Source of the DNA: Pseudoxanthomonas sp. CF385
GTDB lineage: Bacteria; Pseudomonadota; Gammaproteobacteria; Xanthomonadales; Xanthomonadaceae
Direction: 5' to 3'
Assembly (NCBI RefSeq): GCF_900104255.1
Contig: NZ_FNKZ01000001.1
Coordinates: forward strand, 372,001 to 436,000
Length of the DNA stretch: 64,000 bases
Shown here: positions 7,760 through 16,983 of the stretch, piece after piece
Layout of the letters: each line of letters begins with the position of its first letter
Numbering within the stretch: position 1 is the first letter of the stretch
Translations under genes and position numbers: made by a program
The notes under the pieces: model-generated
The model's input: only the letters and a program-made list of their open reading frames with translations
Told to the model about the DNA's origin: nothing
Databases searched by the model: none

Positions 7760-8944
7760 ATGCCCATGCCCTTCCTCCAGCACCGTCGTCCTCTCGTCAT
7801 CGCGGCCATCGTCATCGGCGTCCTCGCCGTCGTGCTGGCGCTTGCGTCCGGGCGCGCCGACGACGTGCCCGCGTCGAGTGCGCCGATGCCGGTGATGTCG
7901 GTCGTCCTGACCACGCCGCGCGCCGCACCGTTGCCGCTGCGGGTGCCGGCGACGGGCCACGTGATGGCGTGGCAGGAAGCGACCATCGGTGCCGAAACCG
8001 AAGGCCTGCGCCTGACCGACGTGCACGTCAACGTCGGCGACCTCGTCGTCCGCGGCCAGGTGCTGGCCACGTTCAACGCCGCGCTCGTGCAGGCCGACGT
8101 GGCGGAAGCGCAGGCCGCGGTCGCGGTGGCCCAGGCCGAGGCGCAGGAAGCGGACGGCAATGCGCGCCGCGCGAAGCTGCTGGAAGGTTCCGGTGCGATG
8201 TCGGCGCAGCAGATCAGCCAGTACCTGGCGGTGGCCGCCGTGGCGCGCGCACGCCTGGACGCCGCCCGCGCCGCCGCGCAACGCGAACGGGTGCGCCTCT
8301 CGCATGCGCGCGTGCTCGCGCCGGCCGACGGCATCATCTCCGCGCGTACCGCGACGGTCGGCGCGGTGGTGCCGGCGGGCCAGGAACTGTTCCGCATGAT
8401 CAAGGACGGACGCCTGGAATGGCGCGCGCGCGTGGCGCTGTCCGACCTGGACGCGCTGGTGCCAGGACAGCTCGCGTTGGTGCGTGTGTCCGGCCACGCG
8501 CCGATCCGCGGCACGCTGCGCATGGTCTCGCCCGACATCGACACGCAAACGCACAGCGGCCAGGTTTACGTCGACCTGCCGCGCGACAGCGGCGTACGTG
8601 CGGGCACCTTCGTCACCGGCCATGTCAAGGTCGGCGAGATCCCGGCGCTCACCCTGCCGCAGACGGCGGTCTTGCTGCGCGACGGGTTCCACTACGTGAT
8701 GCGCGTGGGCGCTACCTCGAATGTGGTGGCGGTGAAGGTCGAAGTGGGTCGGCGGATCGGCGACCGCATCGAGATCACCCGCGGCGTGGGGGCGGCCGAC
8801 CGCGTGATCGCCTCCGGTCTCAGCTTCCTCAGCGAAGGCGACTCGGTGCGCGTGCTCGAGGCGTCGCCGCAAGCCGCCGCCGTCGTGCGCCACGGCAACC
8901 CCGCGCGCACGAATGCCGAAGCGCCGGCCCGGAGCGCGCCGTGA
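7760..8944 (+). CDS. RND efflux periplasmic adaptor (membrane fusion protein)
   Basis: A 394-residue adaptor of the HlyD/AcrA type that links an inner-membrane RND pump to an outer-membrane channel. A single N-terminal membrane helix (VIAAIVIGVLAVVLAL) precedes a barrel-sandwich half, VNVGDLVVRGQVLATF, a long Ala/Glu/Gln-rich coiled-coil hairpin (about residues 95-185), the second lipoyl half VLAPADGIISARTATVG, and beta-barrel and membrane-proximal domains. ATG at 7760 is preferred over a TTG at 7691, which would add a Pro-rich extension before the helix. The stop overlaps the permease start as GTGA. No outer-membrane channel gene is adjacent, so it probably uses an unlinked TolC/OprM-like partner. 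The substrate is unknown. Confidence 0.88.
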   Translation: MPMPFLQHRRPLVIAAIVIGVLAVVLALASGRADDVPASSAPMPVMSVVLTTPRAAPLPLRVPATGHVMAWQEATIGAETEGLRLTDVHVNVGDLVVRGQVLATFNAALVQADVAEAQAAVAVAQAEAQEADGNARRAKLLEGSGAMSAQQISQYLAVAAVARARLDAARAAAQRERVRLSHARVLAPADGIISARTATVGAVVPAGQELFRMIKDGRLEWRARVALSDLDALVPGQLALVRVSGHAPIRGTLRMVSPDIDTQTHSGQVYVDLPRDSGVRAGTFVTGHVKVGEIPALTLPQTAVLLRDGFHYVMRVGATSNVVAVKVEVGRRIGDRIEITRGVGAADRVIASGLSFLSEGDSVRVLEASPQAAAVVRHGNPARTNAEAPARSAP

Positions 8945-11900
8945 ACCTCAACGTCTCGCGCTGGTCGATCCGCAACCCGGTCGCCACCACGCTGCTGTTC
9001 CTGCTGCTGACGCTGGCCGGCACCGGCGGCTTCCTGGCGATGAAGGTGCAGAACTTCCCCGACATCGACTTCCCGGTCGTCACCGTCACCGCCGCGTTGC
9101 CGGGTGCGTCGCCCGCGCAGCTGGAGAACGACGTTGCCCGCAAGATCGAGGATTCGCTGGCCAACGTGCAGGGGTTGAAGCACGTCATCACCACGCTGAC
9201 CGACGGCGTGGCCACGATCACTGCGGAATTCCGCGTCGGCAAGCCGGTGCAGCAGGCGATGGACGATGTGCGCGATGCCGTCTCCGCCACGCGCGCGCAG
9301 CTGCCGGCGGACCTGCAGGACCCCGTCATCACCAAGATGGAGTTGGCCGGCACGCCGGTGCTCACGTACACGGTCGCGTCGTCCACCCGCGACGATGAAG
9401 CGCTGTCGTGGTTCATCGACAGCCAGGTGAGCAAGCAGTTGCTCGCCGTGCCCGGCGTGGGCGCGGTGTCGCGCGTCGGCGGCGTGGACCGCGAAGTGCG
9501 GGTGGAACTGGACCCGACCCGCCTGCTCGCGTTGAACACCACCGCCGCGGATCTCTCGCGCCAGCTGCGCGAACTGCAACAGGAAGCCTCGGGCGGCCGC
9601 GTCGACGTGGGAGGCGCCGAGCAGTCGGTACGCACCATCGCCACCGTCGAGGCCGCGCAGGACATCGCCCGGCTCGACGTCGCGCTCAGCCACGGTCGCC
9701 GGGTGCGGATGGACCAGGTGGCCACGGTCACCGATACCTCGGCCGAGCCGCGGTCGATGGCGCAGATGGACGGCCGCCCGGTGGTGGCCTTCGACGTGCT
9801 GCGCGCCCGTGGCGCCGGCGAGATCGACGTGGCGGAGGCCGCGCGCGCGGTGATCGACGAGCTGCGCGCCGCGCATCCGGAGATCGTCTTCGCCGAAGCG
9901 GTGAATCATGTGGATCCGGTCGCCGAGAACTACCACGGCTCGATGATGTTGCTGTACGAAGGCGCCGCCCTGGCGGTGCTGGTGGTGTTCTGCTTCCTGC
10001 GCGACTGGCGCGCCACCGTGATCGCCGCCGTCGCATTGCCGCTGTCGGCCATCCCGACGTTCGCGGTGATGCACCTGATGGGCTTCACCCTCAACACCGT
10101 GTCGCTGCTCTCGCTGTCGCTGGTGGTCGGCGTGCTGGTCGACGATGCGATCGTCGAGATCGAGAACATCGAACGCCACTTGCTGATGGGCAAGCCGCCG
10201 CTGCGCGCCGCCACCGAGGCGGCCGACGAAATCGGGCTGGCCGTGGTGGCGACCACGTTCACGCTGATCGCGGTGTTCGTGCCGACCTCGCTGATGGGCG
10301 GCACGGTGGGACGGTACTTCGTTCAGTTCGGCTGGACCGCGGCGATCGCCGTGTTCTTCTCGCTGGTGGTCGCGCGCATGCTGACGCCGACCATGGCCGC
10401 CTACCTGCTGAAGGCGCCGCAACGCGCGCACAAGCCACCGCGCTGGATCACCCGCTACCTGCACCTCGTGCGCGCCTGCCTGCGGCACCGCGCGCTGACG
10501 GCCGCGGCGGCGCTGCTGCTGGTCGTCCTCGGCCTGGGCGTGGCGGCGGTGTTGCCGGGCGAATTCATCCCACCCGATGACGGCAACCAGACCCAGGTGA
10601 CGCTGACCCTGCCGCCGGGCAGCACGCTGCAGGACACCCGCGCGCTCGCCGAACAGGCGCGCACGCTGTTGCGCGCGCATCCGCAGGTCGTCTCGGTCTA
10701 CACCGCCATCGGCGCGCCGACGCGCGGTGGCGATCCCGACGAGGGCGCCGCGATCGCCAGCGTCGCGACGGCCGTGCTGACCGCCAACCTGGTGCCGCGC
10801 GCCGAGCGCGACGGGGTCAGCCGGCAGGCGATCGAACGCCGCCTGCGCGAGGACCTGGTCCAGCTGCCCGGCGCGCGCGTGGGCGTCGGCGCCGGTGGCG
10901 ACAGCGAAGGCTACGAACTGGTGCTCGCCTCCGACGACGGCCCGACGCTGATGCGCCATGCCAGCGTGGTGGAGCGCGAACTGCGCGGCATCCCCGGCAT
11001 CGGTGCGGTGACCTCGTCCGCCAGCGTGGTGCGGCCCGAGCTGGTGGTCCGCCCCGACTTCGCCCGCGCCGCCGACCTGGGCGTGACCTCGGCGGCCATC
11101 GCGGAAACGCTGCGCATCGCCACCGCCGGCGACTACCGGCAGGACCTGGCCAAATTGAACCTCAGCGAGCGACAGGTCTCCGTGGTGGTGCGCCTGGCCG
11201 ATGAAGGCCGCGACGATCTCGACACCTTGCGGCGCCTGCCGGTGCCCGGCGCGCGCGGACCGGTGCCGCTGGAAAGCGTGGCGGACTTGCAGTTGCTCAG
11301 CGGCCCGTCCGAGCTGACGCGCTTCGACCGCATGCGCAACGTGACGCTGAAGGTGGAACTCAACGGGCGGCCGCTGGGCGACGTGGAAGAGGCGGCTGCC
11401 GCTTTGCCCAGCCTGCAGGCGTTGCCGCGCGGCGTGGTGCAGGCCGCGGCCGGCGATGCGGAAGTGATGGGCGAACTGGTGGCGAGCTTCGCCGTCGCCA
11501 TGCTCGCCGGCGTGCTCTGCGTCTACGCCGTGCTGGTCTTGCTGTTGAAGGACTTCGCGCAGCCGCTGACCGTGCTGTGCGCGCTGGTGCTGTCGATTCC
11601 CGGCGCCTTCCTCGCCTTGTTCGTCGCCGGCGCCACGTTGTCGATGCCGTCGATGATCGGGCTGATCATGCTGATGGGCATCACCACCAAGAACTCCATC
11701 CTGCTGGTCGACTACATCGTGATCGCGCGGCGCGACCACGGCATGAACCGCACCCGCGCCATCGTCGATGCCTGTCGCAAGCGTGCGCGGCCGATCGTCA
11801 TGACCACCATCGCGATGGGCGCCGGCATGCTGCCGGTGGCCTTGGGCGTCGGTGCCGACCCCAGCTTCCGCGCACCGATGGCGATCGTCGTCATCGGCGG

Positions 11901-12042
11901 CCTGCTCACCTCCACCGTGCTGTGTCTGCTGGTGATCCCGGTGGTGTACAGCGGCGTCGACGATGCGATCCGCCATGCCCGCGCATGGATCGGCCTGCGT
12001 CGCGACGATGCCTCCCCACGTGCCGCCGAGGCCCGCGCATGA
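8941..12042 (+). CDS. RND multidrug-type efflux permease (HAE1-like)
   Basis: A 1033-residue inner-membrane proton-driven transporter with the RND layout: TM1 after a short N-terminus (SRWSIRNPVATTLLFLLL), a large periplasmic loop, TM2-6, TM7, a second loop and TM8-12. TM4 contains the proton-relay pair in VGVLVDDAIVEIENIERH. TM10-11 include GITTKNSILLVDY and RPIVMTT. The GTG start overlaps the adaptor stop by 4 bp, so the pair is translationally coupled. Length and motifs fit HAE1 drug pumps (AcrB/MexB/MdtC type) and not heavy-metal CzcA pumps. The specific substrate cannot be inferred. The following LpxO, two-component and MipA genes suggest an envelope-stress context. Confidence 0.9.
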   Translation: MNLNVSRWSIRNPVATTLLFLLLTLAGTGGFLAMKVQNFPDIDFPVVTVTAALPGASPAQLENDVARKIEDSLANVQGLKHVITTLTDGVATITAEFRVGKPVQQAMDDVRDAVSATRAQLPADLQDPVITKMELAGTPVLTYTVASSTRDDEALSWFIDSQVSKQLLAVPGVGAVSRVGGVDREVRVELDPTRLLALNTTAADLSRQLRELQQEASGGRVDVGGAEQSVRTIATVEAAQDIARLDVALSHGRRVRMDQVATVTDTSAEPRSMAQMDGRPVVAFDVLRARGAGEIDVAEAARAVIDELRAAHPEIVFAEAVNHVDPVAENYHGSMMLLYEGAALAVLVVFCFLRDWRATVIAAVALPLSAIPTFAVMHLMGFTLNTVSLLSLSLVVGVLVDDAIVEIENIERHLLMGKPPLRAATEAADEIGLAVVATTFTLIAVFVPTSLMGGTVGRYFVQFGWTAAIAVFFSLVVARMLTPTMAAYLLKAPQRAHKPPRWITRYLHLVRACLRHRALTAAAALLLVVLGLGVAAVLPGEFIPPDDGNQTQVTLTLPPGSTLQDTRALAEQARTLLRAHPQVVSVYTAIGAPTRGGDPDEGAAIASVATAVLTANLVPRAERDGVSRQAIERRLREDLVQLPGARVGVGAGGDSEGYELVLASDDGPTLMRHASVVERELRGIPGIGAVTSSASVVRPELVVRPDFARAADLGVTSAAIAETLRIATAGDYRQDLAKLNLSERQVSVVVRLADEGRDDLDTLRRLPVPGARGPVPLESVADLQLLSGPSELTRFDRMRNVTLKVELNGRPLGDVEEAAAALPSLQALPRGVVQAAAGDAEVMGELVASFAVAMLAGVLCVYAVLVLLLKDFAQPLTVLCALVLSIPGAFLALFVAGATLSMPSMIGLIMLMGITTKNSILLVDYIVIARRDHGMNRTRAIVDACRKRARPIVMTTIAMGAGMLPVALGVGADPSFRAPMAIVVIGGLLTSTVLCLLVIPVVYSGVDDAIRHARAWIGLRRDDASPRAAEARA

Positions 12043-12139
12043 CCCCGGCCCCCGACACGGACGCAGCGTCCCTTCTTTCTTGCGCGGCGACGGCACGGCA
12101 AGGCCCGTCGTCCGCGCCTTTTTGTCCAAGGTGCGTCCC

Positions 12140-13126
12140 ATGACCCCCAGCACTCTCGCGCTGGCCCTGCTCGGCCTGTACGTGGCCGGCAGCATCGCCT
12201 ACGTCTACCGCTGGCGTGGCCGGCGGCGCTATGCCGGGTTCGGCGAATACCTGCGCAAGAGCTGGCCGGTGTTCGCGCCGCTCAACTGCGTGCTGTACAT
12301 GGCCACGCGCCGGTTTGCGCGGCAGCCGGTGATCGACCGCGGCTATCTCGACGGCATCTCGATCCTGCGCGCGCACTGGCCGCGCATCCGCGACGAAGCG
12401 TTGACGCTGTACCGCGCAGGGCATCTGGACGCGACCGCCCACCCGGGGTCGCCGGGCTACCACGACCTGGGCTTCCGCACGTTCTACAGGCGCGGCTGGA
12501 GGAAGTTCTACCTGGCCTGGTACGGCACGCCGCATGCGTCGGCGCAACGGCTGTGCCCGGAGACGGTGTGGCTGCTGGCGCAGGTGCCCGGCATCCGCGC
12601 CGCGATGTTCTCGGTGTTGCCGCCGGGTGCGGAGCTCAGCCTGCATGCCGATCCGCTGGCGTGCTCCTTCCGCTACCACCTGGGCCTGGCCACGCCGAAC
12701 GACGATCGCTGCTTCATCAACGTCGATGGTCGTGCGTTGTCATGGCGCGACGGTGAGGACTTCGTCTTCGACGAGACCTATCCGCACTACGCGCGCAACG
12801 ACACCGATCAGATCCGCCTGATCCTGATGTGCGATGTCGAGCGGCCGATGCACGCGGCCGGGCGCGCCTTCAATTTCGGCTACGCGCAGCTCGCGCGTGC
12901 GCTTGCGGTGCCCAACACGCACGGGGATCCACGCGGCTGGCTCACCGCGGTGTTCGCCGGCGTCGCGCCGCTGCGCGAGCGCGCGGTGACGATGAAGTCG
13001 CGCCATCGCGGCGCGTACGTGCTGCTGAAATATTCGTTGAACGCGACGCTGCTGTTGCTCGCCTTCCTGCCCGTCTACGCCGTGCTACAGTGGGTCGAGC
13101 GCGCGGGCATCGCCGCGCTGTACTGA
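12140..13126 (+). CDS. lpxO: LpxO-like Fe(II)/2-oxoglutarate-dependent lipid A hydroxylase (aspartyl/asparaginyl beta-hydroxylase family)
   Basis: A 328-residue protein with an N-terminal membrane helix (residues 4-22), a dioxygenase domain, and a C-terminal hydrophobic segment (about 300-320). The iron-binding facial triad is visible as H169-A-D171 (LSLHADP) and H216 (FDETYPHYARN). R225 (QIRLIL) would bind 2-oxoglutarate. LpxO hydroxylates the 2-position of a secondary acyl chain of lipid A at the inner membrane. The family also includes aspartyl/asparaginyl beta-hydroxylases, so the lipid A substrate is inferred from the membrane anchors and overall pattern. The gene lies about 100 bp after the RND permease and 62 bp before the response regulator, in the same direction. 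Confidence 0.8.
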   Translation: MTPSTLALALLGLYVAGSIAYVYRWRGRRRYAGFGEYLRKSWPVFAPLNCVLYMATRRFARQPVIDRGYLDGISILRAHWPRIRDEALTLYRAGHLDATAHPGSPGYHDLGFRTFYRRGWRKFYLAWYGTPHASAQRLCPETVWLLAQVPGIRAAMFSVLPPGAELSLHADPLACSFRYHLGLATPNDDRCFINVDGRALSWRDGEDFVFDETYPHYARNDTDQIRLILMCDVERPMHAAGRAFNFGYAQLARALAVPNTHGDPRGWLTAVFAGVAPLRERAVTMKSRHRGAYVLLKYSLNATLLLLAFLPVYAVLQWVERAGIAALY

Positions 13127-13188
13127 ACCATGTGCAGCCCATTGCGCCCGATACCGCACCCGGCCGCCCACCGCGAGGCGCACGCGCC

Positions 13189-13884
13189 ATGAGCAGGGAA
13201 TCCCTGTCGATTCTGATCATCGAGGACAACGCGCAGCTCGCGGCCAACCTCTACGACTACCTGGAAGGTTGCGGCCACGTGCTCGACGCCGCGCCGGACG
13301 GGTTGTCCGGCCTGCACCTGGCGTCGTCGAAGGACTACGATGCGATCGTGCTCGACTGGAACCTGCCGCGGCTGGACGGCCTGACCGTGCTGCGCCGCCT
13401 GCGTGGCGAAGCGAAGAAGAAGGTGCCGGTGATCATGCTCACCGCGCGCGACCAGCTGACCGATAAGATCGACGGCTTCGAATCCGGCCTCGACGACTAC
13501 CTGGTCAAGCCGGTGGCGCTGCCGGAGATCGAAGTCCGGCTGCGTGCATTGGTGACGCGGCTGCGCCAGTCGGCCGCACCGGAGGACATCCTGACGGTGG
13601 GCGACCTGACGTTCCACATGGGCACGATGGAGATCCATCGCGGCGCGCGCCGCATCGTGCTGACGAGGACCGGGCGGCGCCTGCTGGAACTGCTGATGCG
13701 CGAAAGCCCGCAGGTGGTCAGCCGCGCGAAGCTGGAGCGCGCCGCGTGGGGCGAAGGCGTGCCCGGCACCGACCTGCTGCGTTCCCACATGTACGTGCTG
13801 CGCCGTGCGTTGGAACAACCGCCGGAAACCACGCTGCTGCACACGGTGCCCGGCACCGGCTACCGGCTGTACGCGCTTGAATAG
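13189..13884 (+). CDS. OmpR-family response regulator
   Basis: A 231-residue regulator with a receiver domain (residues 7-118) and a winged-helix DNA-binding domain (about 135-230). The phosphorylation site is D56 (IVLDWNLPRLDG), with acidic residues E12/D13 (IIEDNAQ), the MLTARD threonine and the VKPV lysine all present. The wing region RSHMYVLRRAL and GTGYRLY is typical of OmpR/PhoP. ATG at 13189 gives the standard receiver N-terminus. The stop codon overlaps the sensor kinase start by 8 bp. Targets probably include neighbouring envelope genes such as mipA or lpxO, but this is inferred from position only. Confidence 0.9.
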   Translation: MSRESLSILIIEDNAQLAANLYDYLEGCGHVLDAAPDGLSGLHLASSKDYDAIVLDWNLPRLDGLTVLRRLRGEAKKKVPVIMLTARDQLTDKIDGFESGLDDYLVKPVALPEIEVRLRALVTRLRQSAAPEDILTVGDLTFHMGTMEIHRGARRIVLTRTGRRLLELLMRESPQVVSRAKLERAAWGEGVPGTDLLRSHMYVLRRALEQPPETTLLHTVPGTGYRLYALE

Positions 13885-15217
13885 GCTGCGCGCCCTGCTC
13901 GCGAAGCCGCGCGGCGTGCACGGGGGCATCACCGTGGCGCTGGTGGTGTTCGGGCTGATCATGATGGCTTCGCTGACGTTCCAGAACTTCAGCAGCCAGG
14001 GCCTGATCGAACACCGCTACTGGGCCGACCTGCTGCGCTCGGTATCGGCCGACCACGCCGCGCGCGTGCGGGCGGGCGAAGCGGACACGCTGCCACAGAC
14101 CGGCCTGGTACGCTCCTGGTACATCGCCCCGGGCCAGCGCGCCACGTCCGCGCCGTCGTACCTGGCGGACCTGCCTCCGGGCTACTACTCCACCGAAAAC
14201 GGGTTTCGCAATTTCACCGCGCTCGACAGCTTCGACGGACACGGCAGCTTCCATTCGGTGGTCGTCGAGCTGCCGCCGGGCCGGCTGATCACCGCGCTCG
14301 ACATCGGCGAGATCGAGGACCAGCAGAACCGCACTTCGCTGTGGAGCGTGGCGTGGGCGCTGTCGTTCGCGCTGATGATCGGCGCGGTGATCGCCTGGCT
14401 GCACACGAATCTCGTGCGCCCCGTGCGCGACCTGGCCGACCGCATGCAGGCCATCGATCCGCGCGACAGCAGCGCCCGCCTGCCGACGACCTACCTGCGC
14501 GAAGAGATCCAGGTGATCGCGCAGGCCAGCAACGTGCACCTGGAGCGCGTGGGCCAGTTCATCGAGCGCGAGCGCAGCCTGCTCGACCAGGCCAGCCACG
14601 AATTCCGCACGCCCATCGCCGTCATCGCCGGCGCCGTCGACGTGCTCCAGCAGATGCCATTGCCGGATACGTCGCGTCCGGCGCTCGCCCGCATCGAGCA
14701 TGCGGTCGAAGGCCTCTCCGAGACGATGGTGGCGCTGCTCTACCTGGCGCGCGAACCCGAGGCCGGCGACGAACCGGCCGATGTCACCGCGTTGCACGAA
14801 TGCCTGCCCGGCGTCGTGCGGGACCACGAACACCTGCTGCAAGGCCGGAGCACGCAGCTGCGCATCGGCGCGCTGCCGCCGACCTACCTCGCCGCACCGG
14901 AAGCCATGGTGCGCATCGCGGTCAGCAACCTGGTGCGCAACGCCATCGAGCACACCGAGGCCGGCGCCATCGACGTCACCCTGGCCGACGGCGTGATCGC
15001 CGTCGTCGACTCGGGCAGCGGCTTCGATCCGGTGGAAGCCGCGCGCCGCTACCGCGACAGCCTGCGCCAGGCCACGCCGCCGCGCGGCCAGGGCCTGGGC
15101 CTGTTCCTGATCGGCCGCATCTGCGACCGCTTCGGCTGGAAGCTCGATATCGACGCCGGCGGCATCGCCGGCACGCGCGCGCGCCTGGACGTGTCCGCCA
15201 GCATCATCCCGCTGTAA
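13877..15217 (+). CDS. Sensor histidine kinase, partner of the preceding regulator
   Basis: A 446-residue membrane kinase with TM1 at residues 18-34, a periplasmic sensor loop of about 115 residues, TM2 at about 154-174, a HAMP linker, a dimerisation/phosphoacceptor domain with H241 in ASHEFRTPIAVI, and a HATPase domain with the N box (NLVRNAIEHTE), VVDSGSGF and GQGLGLFL. TTG at 13877, overlapping the regulator stop, is the most upstream start that keeps coupling; GTG at 13916 is an alternative. The periplasmic loop is short and acidic-neutral, with no recognised PAS or metal motif, so the signal is unknown. It would phosphorylate D56 of the upstream regulator. Confidence 0.87.
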   Translation: MNRLRALLAKPRGVHGGITVALVVFGLIMMASLTFQNFSSQGLIEHRYWADLLRSVSADHAARVRAGEADTLPQTGLVRSWYIAPGQRATSAPSYLADLPPGYYSTENGFRNFTALDSFDGHGSFHSVVVELPPGRLITALDIGEIEDQQNRTSLWSVAWALSFALMIGAVIAWLHTNLVRPVRDLADRMQAIDPRDSSARLPTTYLREEIQVIAQASNVHLERVGQFIERERSLLDQASHEFRTPIAVIAGAVDVLQQMPLPDTSRPALARIEHAVEGLSETMVALLYLAREPEAGDEPADVTALHECLPGVVRDHEHLLQGRSTQLRIGALPPTYLAAPEAMVRIAVSNLVRNAIEHTEAGAIDVTLADGVIAVVDSGSGFDPVEAARRYRDSLRQATPPRGQGLGLFLIGRICDRFGWKLDIDAGGIAGTRARLDVSASIIPL

Positions 15218-15376
15218 CGGCCGCCGACAGCCGGCATTCAGCGCGCCGCCGCCGCGCACGACATTGCGGCGACATCGCCCCTCCATCCTGCCGTGGCCGT
15301 TCGCCGCCACGCATCCGAGCATGCGCTGACCGCGTCGCGAACGCGGCATCCCACCCCAGACAAGGTCGCGCATCCC

Positions 15377-16171
15377 ATGAAGAAGCTCCTGTTGTCCGTG
15401 TTGTTGTCCAGCCTGCCCTTGGCGGCGTTCGCGCAGGAAGACGGCGATGGCCCGCCGGAAGGCGGCCCGCCGCGCTGGAGCGTCGGCCTGGGCGCGATGA
15501 TCAAGGACAGCCCCTATGCCGGCGAGGGCACCGACGTGCAGCCGATCCCGCTGGTGTCGTACGAGGGAGAGCGCTTCTACTTCCGCGGCATCACCGCCGG
15601 CTGGCGCTTCATCGATACCGGTGCGTTCGAACTGAGCGCCTTGGGCAAGTTCCGCTTCGACGGTTTCAAGGTCGATGATCTCGGCCGCGTCGAACTGGCC
15701 CGCAACGGTCTGGATTACCGACTGCTCGACGACCGCGACATGGGCTTTGACCTGGGCCTGGGCATGACGTGGAAGGGCCGCGGCGGCGAGCTGGAAGTCG
15801 AACTGCTGGCCGACGCCACCGGCACCAGCGAAGGCCAGGAAGTGTCGCTGCAGTACGGCTACCCCATCGAGATCGGCCGCGGACAACTGACGCCGAACAT
15901 CGGCGTCACCTGGCAGTCCAAGGACATGGCGAATTACTACTACGGCACGCTCGACGAGGAAGTCGCGCGCCGCGTGGTGGACTACAAGCCGGGCGCGGTC
16001 ACCGTCCCGCACATCGGCGTGCAGTACTTCCGCCCGATCGGCGAGAAGTGGTCGGTCATGGGCTTCGCCCGCTACAGCAGCCTGCCGGACGAGATCTCCG
16101 ACAGCCCGCTGCTGGAGCCGGACACCGACGGCAGCGCCTCGCTGTTCATCGGGTTCTCGCGCGGCTTCTGA
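15377..16171 (+). CDS. MipA/OmpV-family outer-membrane protein
   Basis: A 264-residue protein with a clear signal peptide (MKKLLLSVLLSSLPLAAFA, cleavage before QEDG) and alternating hydrophobic beta-strands ending in an aromatic residue (SLFIGFSRGF), as in outer-membrane barrels. SVGLGAMIKDSPYAGEGT and YFRGITAGWRF are the usual MipA/OmpV opening blocks. MipA scaffolds murein synthase MltA/PBP1B in E. coli, and other members are transporter-like or stress porins. Expression of such genes is often controlled by an adjacent two-component system, which fits its place 160 bp after the sensor kinase. The following gene converges on it. Confidence 0.82.
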   Translation: MKKLLLSVLLSSLPLAAFAQEDGDGPPEGGPPRWSVGLGAMIKDSPYAGEGTDVQPIPLVSYEGERFYFRGITAGWRFIDTGAFELSALGKFRFDGFKVDDLGRVELARNGLDYRLLDDRDMGFDLGLGMTWKGRGGELEVELLADATGTSEGQEVSLQYGYPIEIGRGQLTPNIGVTWQSKDMANYYYGTLDEEVARRVVDYKPGAVTVPHIGVQYFRPIGEKWSVMGFARYSSLPDEISDSPLLEPDTDGSASLFIGFSRGF

Positions 16172-16178
16172 TCCTTGA

Positions 16179-16418
16179 TCAACCGCTGCACCCGCCGCAG
16201 CAGACCGACGGCAGCCGCACGATGTCATCGGGACTCAGCCGGTAACCGGCATGCGCGAACGCCAGCAACAGTTCCACGGCAAGGGCGCTGGTCGCGCAGC
16301 GCAGATCGCCGGTGATCACGTCGCGATCGATGAGCACGGCAGGATCGAGGTCCACCAGATGGTGCGCCAGGATGGCGAGGTCGACCGGTCGCGCGCCCAC
16401 GTGGATGACGTATTCCAT
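16179..16418 (-). CDS. Small hypothetical protein with CCGGC tail, end of the nirK operon
   Basis: A 79-residue protein, last in the minus-strand run nirK-nirV-sco-azurin. It has no signal peptide or membrane helix. The middle is hydrophobic and helical (ALAVELLLAFAHAGY) and the C-terminus is VCCGGCSG. The tail of the 81-residue protein at 25170-25415 is nearly the same (CCGGCSH), so both may bind a metal (copper or iron) or undergo thiol chemistry. I do not recognise a family. Its position 55 bp after azurin and the lack of overlap with other genes support a real gene. Confidence 0.5.
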   Translation of the reverse strand: MEYVIHVGARPVDLAILAHHLVDLDPAVLIDRDVITGDLRCATSALAVELLLAFAHAGYRLSPDDIVRLPSVCCGGCSG

Positions 16419-16472
16419 CGCAAGACTCCTGAAACGGATGCGCCGCCCGGGTGGGCGGCGCGTCGGATCGGC

Positions 16473-16928
16473 TTACTTGGTCACGACCAGCTTGCCCTTC
16501 ATCATCGTGGAGTGGCCGGGGAAGCTGCAGAAGAAGCTGTAGTCCCCGCCGGCGGTGAGCTTCTTGCCGGGGAAGGTGATCTTGGTCTTCTGGCCACCGC
16601 CGACCAGCGCGGTATGCGCGATCACGCGTGCGTCGTTGGCCTGCACGTAGGCACCGGCCGCGCCGGCCTTCATGCCGTCGCGGGCGACGGCGGCCAGGTC
16701 GGCGGTCTTGGACACGACCACGTTGTGGCCCATGGCGGTGACCGGCAGCTTGCCGCTGTGGGTCAGCTCGATGGTGATGGTGGGGCAGCTGGCGGAGACG
16801 GTGGCCTCCTTCAGGTCGAACTTCATCGCGTCATCGCCCTTCAGGCTGACGGTGCAGTTGCCGGCCGCCTGGGCCATGCCGGCGGCGCTGAGCAGGGCGA
16901 TGGCGGCGAAGGTACGGGAGAGTTTCAT
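16473..16928 (-). CDS. azu: Azurin, periplasmic blue copper electron carrier
   Basis: A 151-residue cupredoxin with a signal peptide (MKLSRTFAAIALLSAAGMAQA) and a mature protein starting AGNCTVSL. The type-1 copper ligands are visible: the His of AMGHNVVV, and the Cys, His and Met of FFCSFPGHSTMMKG. The Cys pair near the N-terminus (NCTV and ASCPT) would form the conserved disulfide. Azurin donates electrons to copper nitrite reductase, which matches its position in the nirK operon. The start at 16928 follows AAGGAGC and begins at the signal peptide; the longer frame upstream has no signal-like features. Confidence 0.93.
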   Translation of the reverse strand: MKLSRTFAAIALLSAAGMAQAAGNCTVSLKGDDAMKFDLKEATVSASCPTITIELTHSGKLPVTAMGHNVVVSKTADLAAVARDGMKAGAAGAYVQANDARVIAHTALVGGGQKTKITFPGKKLTAGGDYSFFCSFPGHSTMMKGKLVVTK

Positions 16929-16983
16929 GGTGGGGCTCCTTGGAGGAAGGGATGGAATCGGGAGGGCTGTGGGTGCCATGTCA

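Noticed and set aside
8692..12195. Long minus-strand frame opposite the RND permease
   Set aside because: It is a shadow of a clear 1033-residue transporter and its translation is low-complexity His/Gln/Arg-rich.
13718..16228. 836-codon minus-strand frame across regulator, kinase and MipA
   Set aside because: It runs through three intergenic spaces and opposes three well-supported genes. No domain is recognisable.
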